Assembly: GCF_000407445.1 (NCBI RefSeq) | Contig: NZ_ASWB01000001.1 | Location: 1,054,001-1,118,000 of the forward strand | DNA: 64,000 bases | Origin: Enterococcus moraviensis ATCC BAA-383 | GTDB lineage: Bacteria; Bacillota; Bacilli; Lactobacillales; Enterococcaceae | Direction: 5' to 3' | In this document: positions 27,274 to 37,029 of the stretch, piece after piece | Layout of the letters: every line of letters starts with the position of its first letter | Numbering within the stretch: the first letter of the stretch is position 1 | Notes under the pieces: model-generated | Seen by the model: the letters and a program-made list of their open reading frames with translations, nothing else | The model's database searches: none | What the model was told of the DNA's origin: nothing | Program-made: the position numbers and the translations under genes

Positions 27274-28461
27274 TTATTTTCTTAAACGTTCAACGTCACG
27301 AGCAATCATTAATTCTTCGTCTGTTGGAATCAATAATACTTTGACTTTAGAATCATCCGTAGAGATTACTGATTCTTTTCCACGAACATTGTTTTTCTCA
27401 TCATCTAATTCACAACCGAACCAAGTCATCCCTTTGATTACTTCGCTACGAACATGTGAATCATTTTCACCGATACCAGCAGTAAAGACAATTGCGTCTA
27501 CACCGTTTAGCACAGTTACATAGCTACCAATGTATTTACGGATACGATCTGTAAAGATATCGTAAGCTACTTGAACCGCTTCTTTGTCCATGTTTGCTTC
27601 CAAATCACGCATATCACTAGAGATACCAGTCAATCCAAGTAAACCTGATTTTTTATTTAAAATATTGATCATATCTTTGATGTCAGTCAATTCAAGTTTT
27701 TCCATTAAATAAGCTAATAAAGAAGGATCGATATCACCAGAACGAGTACCCATTGTTACACCAGCAAGTGGTGTGAATCCCATTGATGTATCAACAGATT
27801 TACCACCATCAACAGCTGTAATTGATGCTCCGTTTCCTAAGTGACAAGTAATGATTTTTAACTCTTCAATTGGGCGTCCAAGCATTTCAGCTGCGCGGTC
27901 AGCAACGTATTTGTGGCTTGTTCCGTGTGCGCCGTATTTACGAGCTGCATATTTATCATAGTACTCAGTTGGAATACTATATAAGAAATTGTGTTTAGGC
28001 ATTGTTGTGTGGAATGCAGTATCAAAAACAGCAACACTGATAATTTCAGGTAAGATTTTTTTGAATGCTTTGATTCCCATTGCATTTGCTGGGTTGTGTA
28101 ATGGTGCAAGATCTGCTAATTTTTCGATTTTTGCTAAAACGTCATCATCGATAACAACAGAATCTTTAAAGTCTTCTCCGCCAGCTACGACACGGTGTCC
28201 TACACCAGTAATTTCATCGTAAGAAGCTAAGATTTTCAATTCAGTTAATTTATCCAATAACATTTTTACAGCAACATCATGATCGTGAATATCAACGATT
28301 TCTTCATATTTTTCGTCATTGCCATATTTGATTGTAAAGATTGAATCATTTAAACCAATACGTTCAACGATTCCTTTGGCGATAACTTCTTCATTTGGCA
28401 TTTGGTATAACTGCCATTTTAAACTTGAACTTCCAGCATTGATTGCAATTGTTTTAGACAT
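27274..28461 (-). CDS. ackA: Acetate kinase
   Basis: 395 residues, standard length. It makes ATP from acetyl phosphate in mixed-acid fermentation. Motifs: N-terminal [14 protein letters not shown], the acetokinase signatures [11 protein letters not shown] and [22 protein letters not shown], and ATP-binding FTAGIGEN. The ATG follows GAGGAGAG. It lies downstream of the methyltransferase gene, an order (comG-ytxK-ackA) common in Firmicutes. Confidence 0.97.
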   Translation of the reverse strand: MSKTIAINAGSSSLKWQLYQMPNEEVIAKGIVERIGLNDSIFTIKYGNDEKYEEIVDIHDHDVAVKMLLDKLTELKILASYDEITGVGHRVVAGGEDFKDSVVIDDDVLAKIEKLADLAPLHNPANAMGIKAFKKILPEIISVAVFDTAFHTTMPKHNFLYSIPTEYYDKYAARKYGAHGTSHKYVADRAAEMLGRPIEELKIITCHLGNGASITAVDGGKSVDTSMGFTPLAGVTMGTRSGDIDPSLLAYLMEKLELTDIKDMINILNKKSGLLGLTGISSDMRDLEANMDKEAVQVAYDIFTDRIRKYIGSYVTVLNGVDAIVFTAGIGENDSHVRSEVIKGMTWFGCELDDEKNNVRGKESVISTDDSKVKVLLIPTDEELMIARDVERLRK

Positions 28462-28486
28462 AATACTCTCCTCTTTATCAGTTGTT

Positions 28487-29515
28487 TTATTTTAAATTTG
28501 AAGACTTCCAAGCCTCAAATTGTTGAAAAAATTGGGTAATTTTGGCAGGATCTTTTAAGGAACCTAATTTAGCAACAAGAACTTCTTTCGCTTGTTCACT
28601 ATGTTCGCCTTTATTCTGTACAAATAAAATACTTTTTCTTGATTGAACTGATTTAAATAATTCATCTGGCAACTGGATCATACCTTGTAGATAAACGTTT
28701 TTTTGCAACCAGTTTTTGAAAAATGAACTTTGTTCTGTCTCTAAAATATTAGTCGGGATCAAAAATAGTCCATAGCCATCTGGTTTAACAAACTTCATTG
28801 CTTGTTCCATCAATAAATGATGTGCATAACTATGTTCTTCCTCTGCAGCCGAGTCAAATTCCTTAGCCTTTTCATCATTTGGATAATACCCTATCGGCAA
28901 ATCACTGACTGCTACATCTACAGGATCAACAAGCAAGTCTTGCAATCCATCTTGATGAAATAATTGTATTGCAGCTTTTGTCCATTCATTATTAGTGGCT
29001 GAAACTGAAAGCAATGTGTCATCAATATCCACACCAAAACCTTGAGCTGAATAGTTCGCTATATTCAGATTTAAGATGATCGTCAGAAGTAGATTACCCA
29101 TGCCTGTCGCAATATCTAATATTTTTAGCGATTGTTCTGAGGAATATAATTGTTCAATCAAATAAACAAATAAGAAACCTATGCTGTCGGGCGTTAGTTG
29201 ATGATTGGCTTGTAAGGACTCTATCTTATTCCCTTTAAGTAAAATCAACTGAGACAAACGTCTAATTTCTTCTGGTTCTAATTCGATTGCTTTTAGCTGC
29301 TGATAAATGGTTTTAAGTTTTTGAACAGTTTGCTCATCGGGCACTCCATCTAGGACACGTACTTGATAATTATCAATGATGTTTTCACCATTTTCAGTAT
29401 ATGCATCTAAAAAAGATGTGTCTAAAGATCGTTTAAGCAATTGGATGGACTGTTCCATTAAACCGAAAGCCTTTTCTATTTTCTCAGGGAACAAAAGAAA
29501 CACCTCAATTTCCAT
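28487..29515 (-). CDS. Class I SAM-dependent methyltransferase, YtxK-like
   Basis: 342 residues. A Rossmann fold of N6-adenine methylase type with motif [18 protein letters not shown] (about 150) and motif [14 protein letters not shown] in the position of NPPY. It matches the YtxK-like protein found between the comG operon and ackA in Firmicutes. It has no DNA-recognition domain, so it is not a restriction enzyme partner. Substrate unknown. No terminator is clear in the 226 bases separating it from comGG. Confidence 0.85.
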   Translation of the reverse strand: MEIEVFLLFPEKIEKAFGLMEQSIQLLKRSLDTSFLDAYTENGENIIDNYQVRVLDGVPDEQTVQKLKTIYQQLKAIELEPEEIRRLSQLILLKGNKIESLQANHQLTPDSIGFLFVYLIEQLYSSEQSLKILDIATGMGNLLLTIILNLNIANYSAQGFGVDIDDTLLSVSATNNEWTKAAIQLFHQDGLQDLLVDPVDVAVSDLPIGYYPNDEKAKEFDSAAEEEHSYAHHLLMEQAMKFVKPDGYGLFLIPTNILETEQSSFFKNWLQKNVYLQGMIQLPDELFKSVQSRKSILFVQNKGEHSEQAKEVLVAKLGSLKDPAKITQFFQQFEAWKSSNLK

Positions 29516-29741
29516 CTATAATATAACAATTTTCATACCTGTTCTATTTTAACGAAAAAATAGACAATAATCAATCAATTTCCTCATATTATTTAGAAAT
29601 CGCCAAACTGCTCTTATATTTACTCAAAAGTAAAAATGATTCTAAGCATTTTTCTAAAAAAACGGCGCTCTGTATTAGTTTTTTTTATTCCTAGTCTGAT
29701 ACACATTTCACAAATTTTTGAAGCGTACTATTTCTACTATT

Positions 29742-30101
29742 TTATTTTACTTCATCTTTCACTAGTCTGTCTGCTTTTTTACTTTTATGATACTCCTCTT
29801 TAAATTTATAAGTCGCCTGATTTACCTCAATTGTAAACCATACTATCGTCTCATTATACTCATATTGCAGTATACCTGTTGAATACCTTTGCTCTCCTTT
29901 TTTTTCAAATGATTTTTGCTCTTTTTTCCTATCAGAAAGAAACATACTTACCATTATTTTGGCAATATAATAGTCTTTAGTCTTTTTTGTAAAGGCTTGA
30001 GTCAATTGAAAATCTTCCAAAATAAGCATAAAAATGAAGCTAAATAAAAAAACGAGTAGTAATGTTGTAAGTAATATTCCTCCGTTATATCGTTTATTCA
30101 T
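29742..30101 (-). CDS. comGG: Competence pseudopilin-associated protein ComGG
   Basis: 119 residues from ATG 30101, which follows AAGGAGTATACGG; a longer reading begins 11 codons earlier inside comGF without a ribosome site. One N-terminal helix (about 6-28), then a polar domain. It is the last gene of comGA-GG and overlaps comGF by eight bases. The assignment rests largely on position, because ComGG sequences diverge quickly. Confidence 0.78.
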   Translation of the reverse strand: MNKRYNGGILLTTLLLVFLFSFIFMLILEDFQLTQAFTKKTKDYYIAKIMVSMFLSDRKKEQKSFEKKGEQRYSTGILQYEYNETIVWFTIEVNQATYKFKEEYHKSKKADRLVKDEVK

Positions 30102-30567
30102 CCGTATACTCCTTAGGTATAATCCACTTCCCACTATACATCAAGTCATTTTCTAGGATGACTTGCATCTCAATCGTATGATTCACCTCACTAAACACCG
30201 CTTCTTTGACTTTCATAAGAAGAGGATGATACCCTCCGTTTTCCACTTTGACGATTTTTCCTAACTTATACTCGATCCAAACATTATTGTTATTTTTTTT
30301 ATTTCTAAGAATAATCTTGTTTGCTTGCGTTTTTTCGTAGCGACAGTTTTTTAGCTCCTCTTCTAGTTGAATCACAAAAATATGCCATTCTTTTTCCTTT
30401 TCACTTTTTAAATAGTTCGAAACGGTCGCAGTATTTTTGATCGAAGCAGAAAATAGCATGGAAATAATAGATAACAGAAGCAGAGCGAGTAAACATTCTA
30501 TTAAGGTAAAACCTAAGAATGATCTTTTCCTATTACTCTTTCTTAATTTTAATTTTGTCTTTCCCAT
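30094..30567 (-). CDS. comGF: Competence minor pseudopilin ComGF
   Basis: 157 residues. The prepilin-like N-terminus FLGFTLIECLLALLLLSIISMLF has the GFTLIE cleavage site for the prepilin peptidase ComC, followed by the pilin helix. The C-terminal region carries the ComGF pattern WHIFVIQLEEELKNC. It overlaps comGE and comGG. Confidence 0.85.
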   Translation of the reverse strand: MGKTKLKLRKSNRKRSFLGFTLIECLLALLLLSIISMLFSASIKNTATVSNYLKSEKEKEWHIFVIQLEEELKNCRYEKTQANKIILRNKKNNNNVWIEYKLGKIVKVENGGYHPLLMKVKEAVFSEVNHTIEMQVILENDLMYSGKWIIPKEYTDE

Positions 30568-30865
30568 CCATGATCTCCACTTCTCTCAACTCATCATCCC
30601 CTTTGTAAAAGTACAATTGATACTCCTTATCTCTTTTTTTGATGGTTCGTCTTAATTCACCCCCATGATTTTCATAGTGCTTCGTTTCTTCATATAGCAT
30701 TCTATAAAGTGCCAATTCCTCAATTGCTTGCTTATTCTTTTTTAATAAGAATGTATTCGATGACATATACCCTAAAACGATTAAACATACAATGCTTAAT
30801 GCAATTAGACTTTCAAGCAAAATGTAGCCTTTATAATTGAATGATCTTTTTATCAAATCGACCAC
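30533..30865 (-). CDS. comGE: Competence minor pseudopilin ComGE
   Basis: 110 residues. The N-terminal YKGYILLESLIALSIVCLIVLGY is prepilin-like (processing before the glutamate of LLES), with a short charged domain after it. It overlaps both neighbours, as usual in comG operons. Assignment by order and pilin helix. Confidence 0.82.
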   Translation of the reverse strand: MVDLIKRSFNYKGYILLESLIALSIVCLIVLGYMSSNTFLLKKNKQAIEELALYRMLYEETKHYENHGGELRRTIKKRDKEYQLYFYKGDDELREVEIMDGKDKIKIKKE

Positions 30866-31277
30866 TTCCTAACTGAAATTGGAACTCTATCAATTGATTT
30901 TTTTCTGCCCATAAAAAAGAAAACTTTGATAATTTTCCATTATGCCCAGAATCTTTTTTGAAGGTAAATTTACTTGGTCCAACTGCTTTTAATGGCGCTG
31001 GAATTCCTACCATTTCTTCTATTTTGTTTCCGTTACTAGGAATAGAAAAATGAAATTGCTGTTCTTGCTCAAAAAATAAAATTTGTGTATCAATTCCGGT
31101 TACAATAGCCATTTGTTGCGTAAAAAGAATTTTCTTTTCAAATGAAGATAGAAATTGTTCTACTTCCAAAGTGTCTTTCCAGTCATTAATCGATAATGTA
31201 GGCAGTAGTATAAAAATCGTGCATACAAACAACACCATTAAGGATTCTATTAAGGTGAAACCCCTCATATTTTTCAT
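30831..31277 (-). CDS. comGD: Competence minor pseudopilin ComGD
   Basis: 148 residues. MRGFTLIESLMVLFVCTIFILLP is a classic type IV prepilin leader and helix. A weak ribosome site suggests coupling to comGC, which ends five bases upstream. It overlaps comGE by 35 bases. A minor pilin of the DNA-uptake pilus. Confidence 0.87.
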   Translation of the reverse strand: MKNMRGFTLIESLMVLFVCTIFILLPTLSINDWKDTLEVEQFLSSFEKKILFTQQMAIVTGIDTQILFFEQEQQFHFSIPSNGNKIEEMVGIPAPLKAVGPSKFTFKKDSGHNGKLSKFSFLWAEKNQLIEFQFQLGSGRFDKKIIQL

Positions 31278-31282
31278 GATGA

Positions 31283-31564
31283 TTATTTACTATTTTGATA
31301 TTTATCATATTGTTCTTGCGTGATATATTTTTCCTGTAACAATTGATCAACCGTTGGTGTTTGATTTTTTTCCATGGCATACAAATCGATTTGAGTTTCT
31401 ATTATTTTGACAATAGCTTCATTGCCTTTTTTATCTACCCCTTCCTTGTGTTTTGAAAGGTTCGGCACAAATAATAAAATCAAAACTGAAATGATTAGTA
31501 GCACAACGAGCATTTCTAATAAAGTGAAACCATCATACTTGATCTGTTGCTTTTTCTCTGTCAT
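31283..31564 (-). CDS. comGC: Major competence pseudopilin ComGC
   Basis: 93 residues from ATG 31564, after GGAGGAATTTTT, overlapping the comGB stop by four bases (ATGA). The longer reading lies inside comGB. The leader KYDGFTLLEMLVVLLIISVLILLFVPN is the conserved ComGC prepilin signature (GFTLLEM) followed by the pilin helix. It is the main subunit of the transformation pilus. Confidence 0.93.
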   Translation of the reverse strand: MTEKKQQIKYDGFTLLEMLVVLLIISVLILLFVPNLSKHKEGVDKKGNEAIVKIIETQIDLYAMEKNQTPTVDQLLQEKYITQEQYDKYQNSK

Positions 31565-32607
31565 AAAAATTCCTCCATTCCTCCATAAATCGGTAATAGC
31601 ATCGCTGCATAAATACTTACGACTAAAAGTGCAACTACTAAAAAAATGACTGGTTGAATCCATTGAATCAACTTTTCCATTTTTTTAAAGAAGTGTTGCC
31701 CACAAAGTTCGCTATATAGAATCAACTCTTTGCCTAAATTCCCCTTAACTTCTCCTTGTTGAATAATCAGAGACAACTCTGGAGAAAAAAATGAAAATTG
31801 CGGCAATTGTTCATAAAACGTTAGCCCTAAAACTGATTTTTCTTCAATTAATTCGGCTAGTTCATTCATTAATGTCTGCTGTTTAGTTGCTTGCATCAAC
31901 TGAATAACTCTTTTGATCTCTAACCCTTGAGAAAATAACTTCCCCCATTCAAGCGCAAAAAAAGCCGAGTTATATTCTTTATAGAGGGTCCCTAAAACTG
32001 GCAATTTAGAAATGAAACTAGCTCTTTGTATAAACGTCATTTTTTTCAAGAACAAATAGGTAAAAAGTCCTATAAGTCCTATACTAAGTAAAATAATCAC
32101 GAAATAATAAGGACTTTGTTGAATAAATTGAATCCCTATATTATTGGCATCTATTGTTCCATTTGTCATTAATTGAGGTAGCAAAACTTGGCGAATACTA
32201 ATCAAAACTACCATTAAAAACAAGAGAAGCAGTACAGGGTAACTGATGATTTTATAAAGATTTTGTCGTTGCTTTTCGACAATTGTCATATGCTCTTTGA
32301 TTTTTTTTAGTGTCCCTGTCATATCTCCATGTGTGTGCGCAAATTCAATTTGAGTAATGATCGTCCTATTGAATCCAAGCTTTATCAGACCATTATGAAA
32401 CGAGTCCCCACGTTCCATAATGTCTACTAAACAATTGATTGCTATTTCTGGAATCGAACAAGACTTTTTCATAAATAGAAAACTTTCCTGAATTGTAAAG
32501 CCATTACTTAATAAGTCTGCTAGTAACTGAATAAACAATCGCTGATGAAGATTAGACAACTTACTGGTTTTTTTCTTCTTCAAATGTTTGATTATTGATA
32601 AATCCAT
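31561..32607 (-). CDS. comGB: Competence type II secretion-like membrane protein ComGB
   Basis: 348 residues. A PilC/GspF family polytopic protein: two F domains, membrane segments near 118-140, 168-190 and 320-345, and family motifs such as FAHTHGDMTGTLK and QQGEVKGNLGKEL. It forms the inner-membrane platform for pilus assembly. It overlaps comGA by 47 bases. Confidence 0.93.
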   Translation of the reverse strand: MDLSIIKHLKKKKTSKLSNLHQRLFIQLLADLLSNGFTIQESFLFMKKSCSIPEIAINCLVDIMERGDSFHNGLIKLGFNRTIITQIEFAHTHGDMTGTLKKIKEHMTIVEKQRQNLYKIISYPVLLLLFLMVVLISIRQVLLPQLMTNGTIDANNIGIQFIQQSPYYFVIILLSIGLIGLFTYLFLKKMTFIQRASFISKLPVLGTLYKEYNSAFFALEWGKLFSQGLEIKRVIQLMQATKQQTLMNELAELIEEKSVLGLTFYEQLPQFSFFSPELSLIIQQGEVKGNLGKELILYSELCGQHFFKKMEKLIQWIQPVIFLVVALLVVSIYAAMLLPIYGGMEEFL

Positions 32608-33523
32608 AGGCCCATACCTTTCTTAGTTCTTTCAACCAATTTGAGGACATTTCTCTAGAAAAACTATAATCTATAAGTAGTCCGCTCATTTGTTCGTTTA
32701 TAGACGTCTGAACAGGCAATAGTCTTTGATAGATAATACTTGATACACATTCAAGTATTTCTCTTTGTTGAACACCTAATTCCGCGAGTCGTTCATAAAC
32801 CCCACCAATACTTCTTGCATGAATCGTTGCAAATACGGTATGTCCCGTCAAAGCAGCCCTAATTGCTGCTTGTGCTGTAAGTCCATCTCGAATCTCTCCG
32901 ATGATCAAAATATCTGGTCGGTGACGTAAACAAGCCTTGATCAGTACATCATAGGTCAAATCGATTTTACTATTCGTCTGTAGTTGTAAAAAGGTTGCTT
33001 CTTCGATTTCCACTGGATCCTCTATTGTGATCACTTGTTGAAATTGGTCTGTTTCTTTTGCTAATTTGTACATCAAAGTCGTTTTACCAGATCCTACAGG
33101 TCCACAAAATAGATGTAAGCCACGTCGATTAATGAACTCTCTTACTTTTCTTAATTGCTGTGGTAAAAAGTAATTCTCACGACTATTCCCAAATATATGT
33201 AAAAATCGAATAACCAAACTTTCTCTTTGCCTAAAATCACCAACTGTTGATAAACGTAATCGTATCTCCTCTTGTTCAACTACATAGGTCGCAGCGCCAA
33301 CCTGTGCTTGCCTACGTTCGCCAACATCCATACTTCCGATAAATTTGAAGTGAAAAATCAGCTTTTCACCCTCGCTTTTATCTAATTCTTTAAATAGGAT
33401 TCGTTTTTTCCCTTTTCGTGTAAAGATCTGAAAATTATTTTCAATAGGTAAAACGTAAATATCTTGTAGACATTCGGATATCCCCCATTCAATCAATTTC
33501 AGAGAAAGTTCTTTAATATCCAT
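32561..33523 (-). CDS. comGA: Competence pilus assembly ATPase ComGA
   Basis: 320 residues. A GspE/PilB-type secretion ATPase with Walker A GPVGSGKTT (about 139-147), Asp box TIEDPVEI, Walker B ILIIGEIRDG and His box TGHTVFATIHARS. It energises pilus assembly for DNA uptake. It is the first gene of the comG operon. I could not match a ComX/SigH box in the 50 bases between the upstream terminator and the ATG. Confidence 0.95.
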   Translation of the reverse strand: MDIKELSLKLIEWGISECLQDIYVLPIENNFQIFTRKGKKRILFKELDKSEGEKLIFHFKFIGSMDVGERRQAQVGAATYVVEQEEIRLRLSTVGDFRQRESLVIRFLHIFGNSRENYFLPQQLRKVREFINRRGLHLFCGPVGSGKTTLMYKLAKETDQFQQVITIEDPVEIEEATFLQLQTNSKIDLTYDVLIKACLRHRPDILIIGEIRDGLTAQAAIRAALTGHTVFATIHARSIGGVYERLAELGVQQREILECVSSIIYQRLLPVQTSINEQMSGLLIDYSFSREMSSNWLKELRKVWAYGFINNQTFEEEKNQ

Positions 33524-33572
33524 CTTTTTCCCTCCTTACTGTAAGATACGCTTTTCTTGTAAAAAACCACGC

Positions 33573-33615
33573 AAAAAACCAGAGAACAACTTGAAAAAGT
33601 TTTGTTCTCTGGTTT
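33573..33615 (-). terminator. Terminator upstream of comGA
   Basis: AAACCAGAGAACAA pairs with TTGTTCTCTGGTTT, with TTTTTT on the minus strand. It blocks read-through into comGA from the small-RNA region. Confidence 0.8.
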
Positions 33616-33673
33616 GAGTTTGAAAAGGAAGCTTTATTCATACGTTTTAGTTCCAGCTATTTCAGGATTTTAA

Positions 33674-33771
33674 ATAAAAAAAGTAAAACCATAAGTGTTG
33701 AAATTCAACACTTATGGTTTTACCAAGAGTTCTGATGCACTATCTTCCCCAAAATAGTTTATCGTTTTGAT
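33674..33771 (-). ncRNA. Candidate small RNA of about 98 nt
   Basis: On the minus strand a perfect -10 (TATAAT, 33778-33783; weak -35) is followed by about 50 unstructured bases and a 41-base perfect hairpin with arms GTAAAACCATAAGTGTTGAA / TTCAACACTTATGGTTTTAC (33683-33723) and T7. No ORF with a ribosome site lies inside. The target is unknown. It could instead be only the leader and terminator of something lost. Confidence 0.5.
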
Positions 33772-33842
33772 ATATTCATTATACTAAAAAATTGACGAGA
33801 ATAACTTTCAGAAATTGTGAATTTTATTAAAATTTTTGAGAA

Positions 33843-33877
33843 AAAGTAACTCCTGCTTAAAAGGGTTAAGCAGGAGT
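33843..33877 (-). terminator. Terminator of the amino-acid permease gene
   Basis: ACTCCTGCTTAA pairs perfectly with TTAAGCAGGAGT, then TACTTTTTC on the minus strand, 115 bases after the permease stop. Confidence 0.75.
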
Positions 33878-33992
33878 ACACGCTTTATCGAATGACAAAG
33901 ACTTAGATCATTCTCATTATATCAAATAATCTTTAATATTTTTCTCAATCTCTAATGCGAACAAGCAAGTTTTTGAAAATAGCTTGGTAACA

Positions 33993-35327
33993 TTATCTTT
34001 CTGATCCCCGTATTTTTTGATTTAGGAAATAAACTGGCACCCCTAACAACGTAATTCCTATACCAATGCTTGCCAAGATCGTTTGTGTATACAATGTAGT
34101 AATCAAAATAAAGAGACCACCTAACATTGCTATAATAGGAATGACAGGAAATAATGGTACTTTATACGGTCGTTTCAAATCTGGTTCTTTCTTCCTTAAA
34201 ATAAATACCGCTGAAAAAATCAATAAACTAAATAGCCACATTACAAAAACTAACATGTCCGTCAATAAATCAAAACTACCAAAAAACATCATAATAGCTG
34301 CAATACTAAATTGAAAAATCCCTGCAATGTATGGAACAACAAACGTTTTAGATAATTTTTTGAATTGTTGACTAAAAGGAATCATTTCTTCTAAGGCTAG
34401 CGCATAAGGAACTCGAATTCCCGTCATCGTATAGCCATTTAATGCTCCATAAACAGAAATCAAAATCCCAATTGTGACCAACTTACCACCAATTGAACCA
34501 AAAATTTGATTTGAAACGTCTGATGCTGCATTTAAATTCCCAGAAAGTTGTTCAACTGGTAATGTTTTAAGAAAAACAAGATTGATCAATACATAAACAA
34601 TCGTAATAAACGTTAACCCTAAAAAAATCGCTTTTGGCAAATCTTTTTCTGGATGTTTCATTTCACCTGCCACAGCACCAACACCCAACCAGCCATCATA
34701 AGCAAACATAGTTGCGAGCAATGACCCACTAAGTGCATGTATAAAGCTATTGTCTCCGCCAGCTTTTATAGGAAATAATGCCACCTCTGCATTCGCTGGC
34801 ATAAACAATCCCACTAATACAATCAATGCTATGGGAACCATTTTTATAATCAATGTAAATGATTGTAAATTTGACGCTAGCCTAGTTCCCATTAAATTAA
34901 CTATCGTTACACTCAAACCCGTTATCAATGCGATTGGTAAAAGAAAGGCATTCGATAAATGAAATAAATGAATAAATTGCGTACTGAAAATAATTGATAA
35001 TGCTGCAATATTGGCGGGAAAATAAATCACACTTTGCGCCCATCCAAGTAAAAAACCAGGTAATTTTCCATAAGTATATTCAATGTATTTTACTGCGCCC
35101 CCTGTTTTAGGAATAGCAGTAGCCAATTCTGCACTGGTCAATCCTGCACATATCGTCAGAATCCCCCCTAATATCCATGCAAAAATCGTTAAACTTGATG
35201 ATTGAGCAAAACTGACCACACTAGCTGTTTTAAAAAAAACACCCGCTCCAATAACTGTACCCATAACAGTTGAAAAAGCACCAAACAAAGAAATCTCACG
35301 CTTTAATCGATTTTCCTCCATGCTCAT
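33993..35327 (-). CDS. APC-family amino-acid permease
   Basis: 444 residues with twelve membrane helices. The first helix has the APC substrate-binding break GTVIGAGVFFKT, and helix 6 has MFAYDGWLGVGAVAGEMKHPEKDLP, typical of the LAT/SteT branch (serine/threonine or related exchangers). The precise substrate is not readable. Single gene; ATG after AGAGGATG. Confidence 0.92.
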   Translation of the reverse strand: MSMEENRLKREISLFGAFSTVMGTVIGAGVFFKTASVVSFAQSSSLTIFAWILGGILTICAGLTSAELATAIPKTGGAVKYIEYTYGKLPGFLLGWAQSVIYFPANIAALSIIFSTQFIHLFHLSNAFLLPIALITGLSVTIVNLMGTRLASNLQSFTLIIKMVPIALIVLVGLFMPANAEVALFPIKAGGDNSFIHALSGSLLATMFAYDGWLGVGAVAGEMKHPEKDLPKAIFLGLTFITIVYVLINLVFLKTLPVEQLSGNLNAASDVSNQIFGSIGGKLVTIGILISVYGALNGYTMTGIRVPYALALEEMIPFSQQFKKLSKTFVVPYIAGIFQFSIAAIMMFFGSFDLLTDMLVFVMWLFSLLIFSAVFILRKKEPDLKRPYKVPLFPVIPIIAMLGGLFILITTLYTQTILASIGIGITLLGVPVYFLNQKIRGSER

Positions 35328-35397
35328 CCTCTTTCTATTTTTTAGTTATTTTTCTAGTATAGCTTTTCTGAATTTAAATTCAAGCGTTTCATGCAAT

Positions 35398-35438
35398 AAA
35401 AATAGTGTAGACAAGTCTTTTTCAAACTTCTCCACACT
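35398..35438 (-). terminator. Terminator of the ula operon
   Basis: On the minus strand AGTGTGGAGAAGT pairs with ACTTGTCTACACT, followed by ATTTTTATT. It lies 22 bases after the ulaF stop. Confidence 0.7.
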
Positions 35439-35459
35439 ATTGACTGAAACTATTTTTGT

Positions 35460-36170
35460 CTACACTTGTCCATAATAAGCGTTGCTACCATGTTTTCTAA
35501 AAAAGTGTTTGTCTAAAAGATATTGAGGGATTGGACTAATTGTCTCGTTTACTATTTCAGTTGTACTAGCCATTTCTGCTATTTCATCTAGAACAATGCT
35601 ATTTTCTACCGCCTTTTTAGTTGTTTCCCCCCAAGTAAAAGGGCCATGACCATATACTAATACGCCAGGGACTGCTAAAGGATCGATTTCTTTTTCTCTA
35701 AATGTTTCTATTATTACTTTCCCTGTCTCTAATTCGTATGCGCTAGCAACTTCTTCTGAAGTCAATTGTCGTGTGCAAGGAACTACACCGTAAAAGGTAT
35801 CTGCATGGGTCGTTCCGTAAGCAGGGATTTCACGACCGGCTTGTGCCCACATCACCGCATTTTTTGAATGCGTATGTACAACCGAATTGACTTCTTCAAA
35901 CGCTTTATATAGTTCCACATGAGTAGCCAAGTCTGAAGACGGTTTTAATCCAGGTTCTAACACCTCTCCATCTAAATCCGTTACTACCATATCATTTATC
36001 TCCATCGTCTTATAGGAAACACCACTAGGCTTAATGACAATCACGCCTGCCTCGCGATTGACTTCACTAACATTTCCCCAAGTAAGTTTGACCAAACCAG
36101 CCTCAGGTAATGCCAAATTTGCAGTAAAAACTCGTTTTTTCATTTCATGGATCAATTCTTTATGTTTCAA
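35460..36170 (-). CDS. ulaF: L-ribulose-5-phosphate 4-epimerase
   Basis: 236 residues. A zinc class II aldolase/epimerase of the AraD/UlaF/SgbE type: HTHSKNAVMWAQAG and HADTFYG hold the zinc histidines, and VYGHGPFTWG the third. It converts L-ribulose 5-phosphate to D-xylulose 5-phosphate, the last step of ascorbate breakdown. The start is TTG, 9 bases after GGAGG, overlapping ulaE by 11 bases. Confidence 0.95.
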   Translation of the reverse strand: MKHKELIHEMKKRVFTANLALPEAGLVKLTWGNVSEVNREAGVIVIKPSGVSYKTMEINDMVVTDLDGEVLEPGLKPSSDLATHVELYKAFEEVNSVVHTHSKNAVMWAQAGREIPAYGTTHADTFYGVVPCTRQLTSEEVASAYELETGKVIIETFREKEIDPLAVPGVLVYGHGPFTWGETTKKAVENSIVLDEIAEMASTTEIVNETISPIPQYLLDKHFFRKHGSNAYYGQV

Positions 36171-37029
36171 GGTACCCTGCCTCCTTTAAATATGGAAATA
36201 AAAATGCTTTCGCTTGCTCGATTTCTTTTTCAGGTACATCACTATTTTCACTCCACATCTCAATCAGAAAAGGGCCGTTGTATTCTAGACGTTTCAATGT
36301 TTTGAGACAGCCTAAGAAATCAACACAGCCACTGCCAAATGGAACTTCTTTAAATTTCCCTTCAAATTGCTCGGTTACTGCCAACGTATCTTTTAAATGA
36401 ATCGCAGATATTTGGTCGATTCCAATTTCTAATTCATAGCCTACATCATTTTCTGGCCATGCAGATAAATTGCCAAGATCAGGATATACTTGTAAATAAG
36501 GTGAACGGATTTGTTCTTTGATCTTTAAAAACTTAGAGATAGAATTTAAGAAAGGATCGTCCATTATTTCAATGGATAAAACTATTTCTTTTGCCGCTGC
36601 CATTGCTACTGCTTTTTTTAGGTTTTCAATAAAGTATTCCCTTGAGGTCAAAGTCTTATCTTCATAATAAACATCATATCCTGCTAATTGGATCGTGCGT
36701 ACACCTAAATCAGAAGCTAAGTTTATTGCTTTTTCCATCAAAGTCAAGGCAGCTTTGCGTTTCTCTTCATCTTCAGATCCAAAGGGAAAACGGCGATGCC
36801 CACTTAAACAAATAGAGAGGATTTTAGTCCCTGTTTCATGTATGGCTTCTCTGACTTCTTTCCGTTCCTCTTTGGTCCAATCTAGTCTTTTCAGTCGTTC
36901 ATCTGTTTCGTCAATCGACATTTCAATGAAATCAAACCCTAATTCTTTTGTAAGTAATAAACGCTCTTTCCAACTCATTTTTTTAGGAAGTGCTTTCTCG
37001 TAGATTCCTACTGTCGTCACCTGCTTCAC
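36160..37029 (-). CDS. ulaE: L-ribulose-5-phosphate 3-epimerase
   Basis: About 289 residues. A xylose-isomerase-like TIM barrel; VGIYEKALPKKMSW and the metal-site residues in SIEIMDDPFL and HLKDTLAVTEQF match UlaE/SgaU. It converts L-xylulose 5-phosphate to L-ribulose 5-phosphate. I place the start at GTG 37029, whose bases overlap the ulaD stop as GTGA. An upstream TTG (37035) and a GTG at 37020 are alternatives. Confidence 0.93.
   Translation of the reverse strand: MKQVTTVGIYEKALPKKMSWKERLLLTKELGFDFIEMSIDETDERLKRLDWTKEERKEVREAIHETGTKILSICLSGHRRFPFGSEDEEKRKAALTLMEKAINLASDLGVRTIQLAGYDVYYEDKTLTSREYFIENLKKAVAMAAAKEIVLSIEIMDDPFLNSISKFLKIKEQIRSPYLQVYPDLGNLSAWPENDVGYELEIGIDQISAIHLKDTLAVTEQFEGKFKEVPFGSGCVDFLGCLKTLKRLEYNGPFLIEMWSENSDVPEKEIEQAKAFLFPYLKEAGYLET

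Noticed and set aside
31186-31380. 64-codon ORF across comGC/comGD
   Set aside because: Out-of-frame shadow of two real pseudopilin genes, no ribosome site or recognisable sequence.
33524-33572. ComX/SigH competence box upstream of comGA
   Set aside because: The nearest match (GCGTATCTTA on the minus strand) is too far from TACGAATA to claim.
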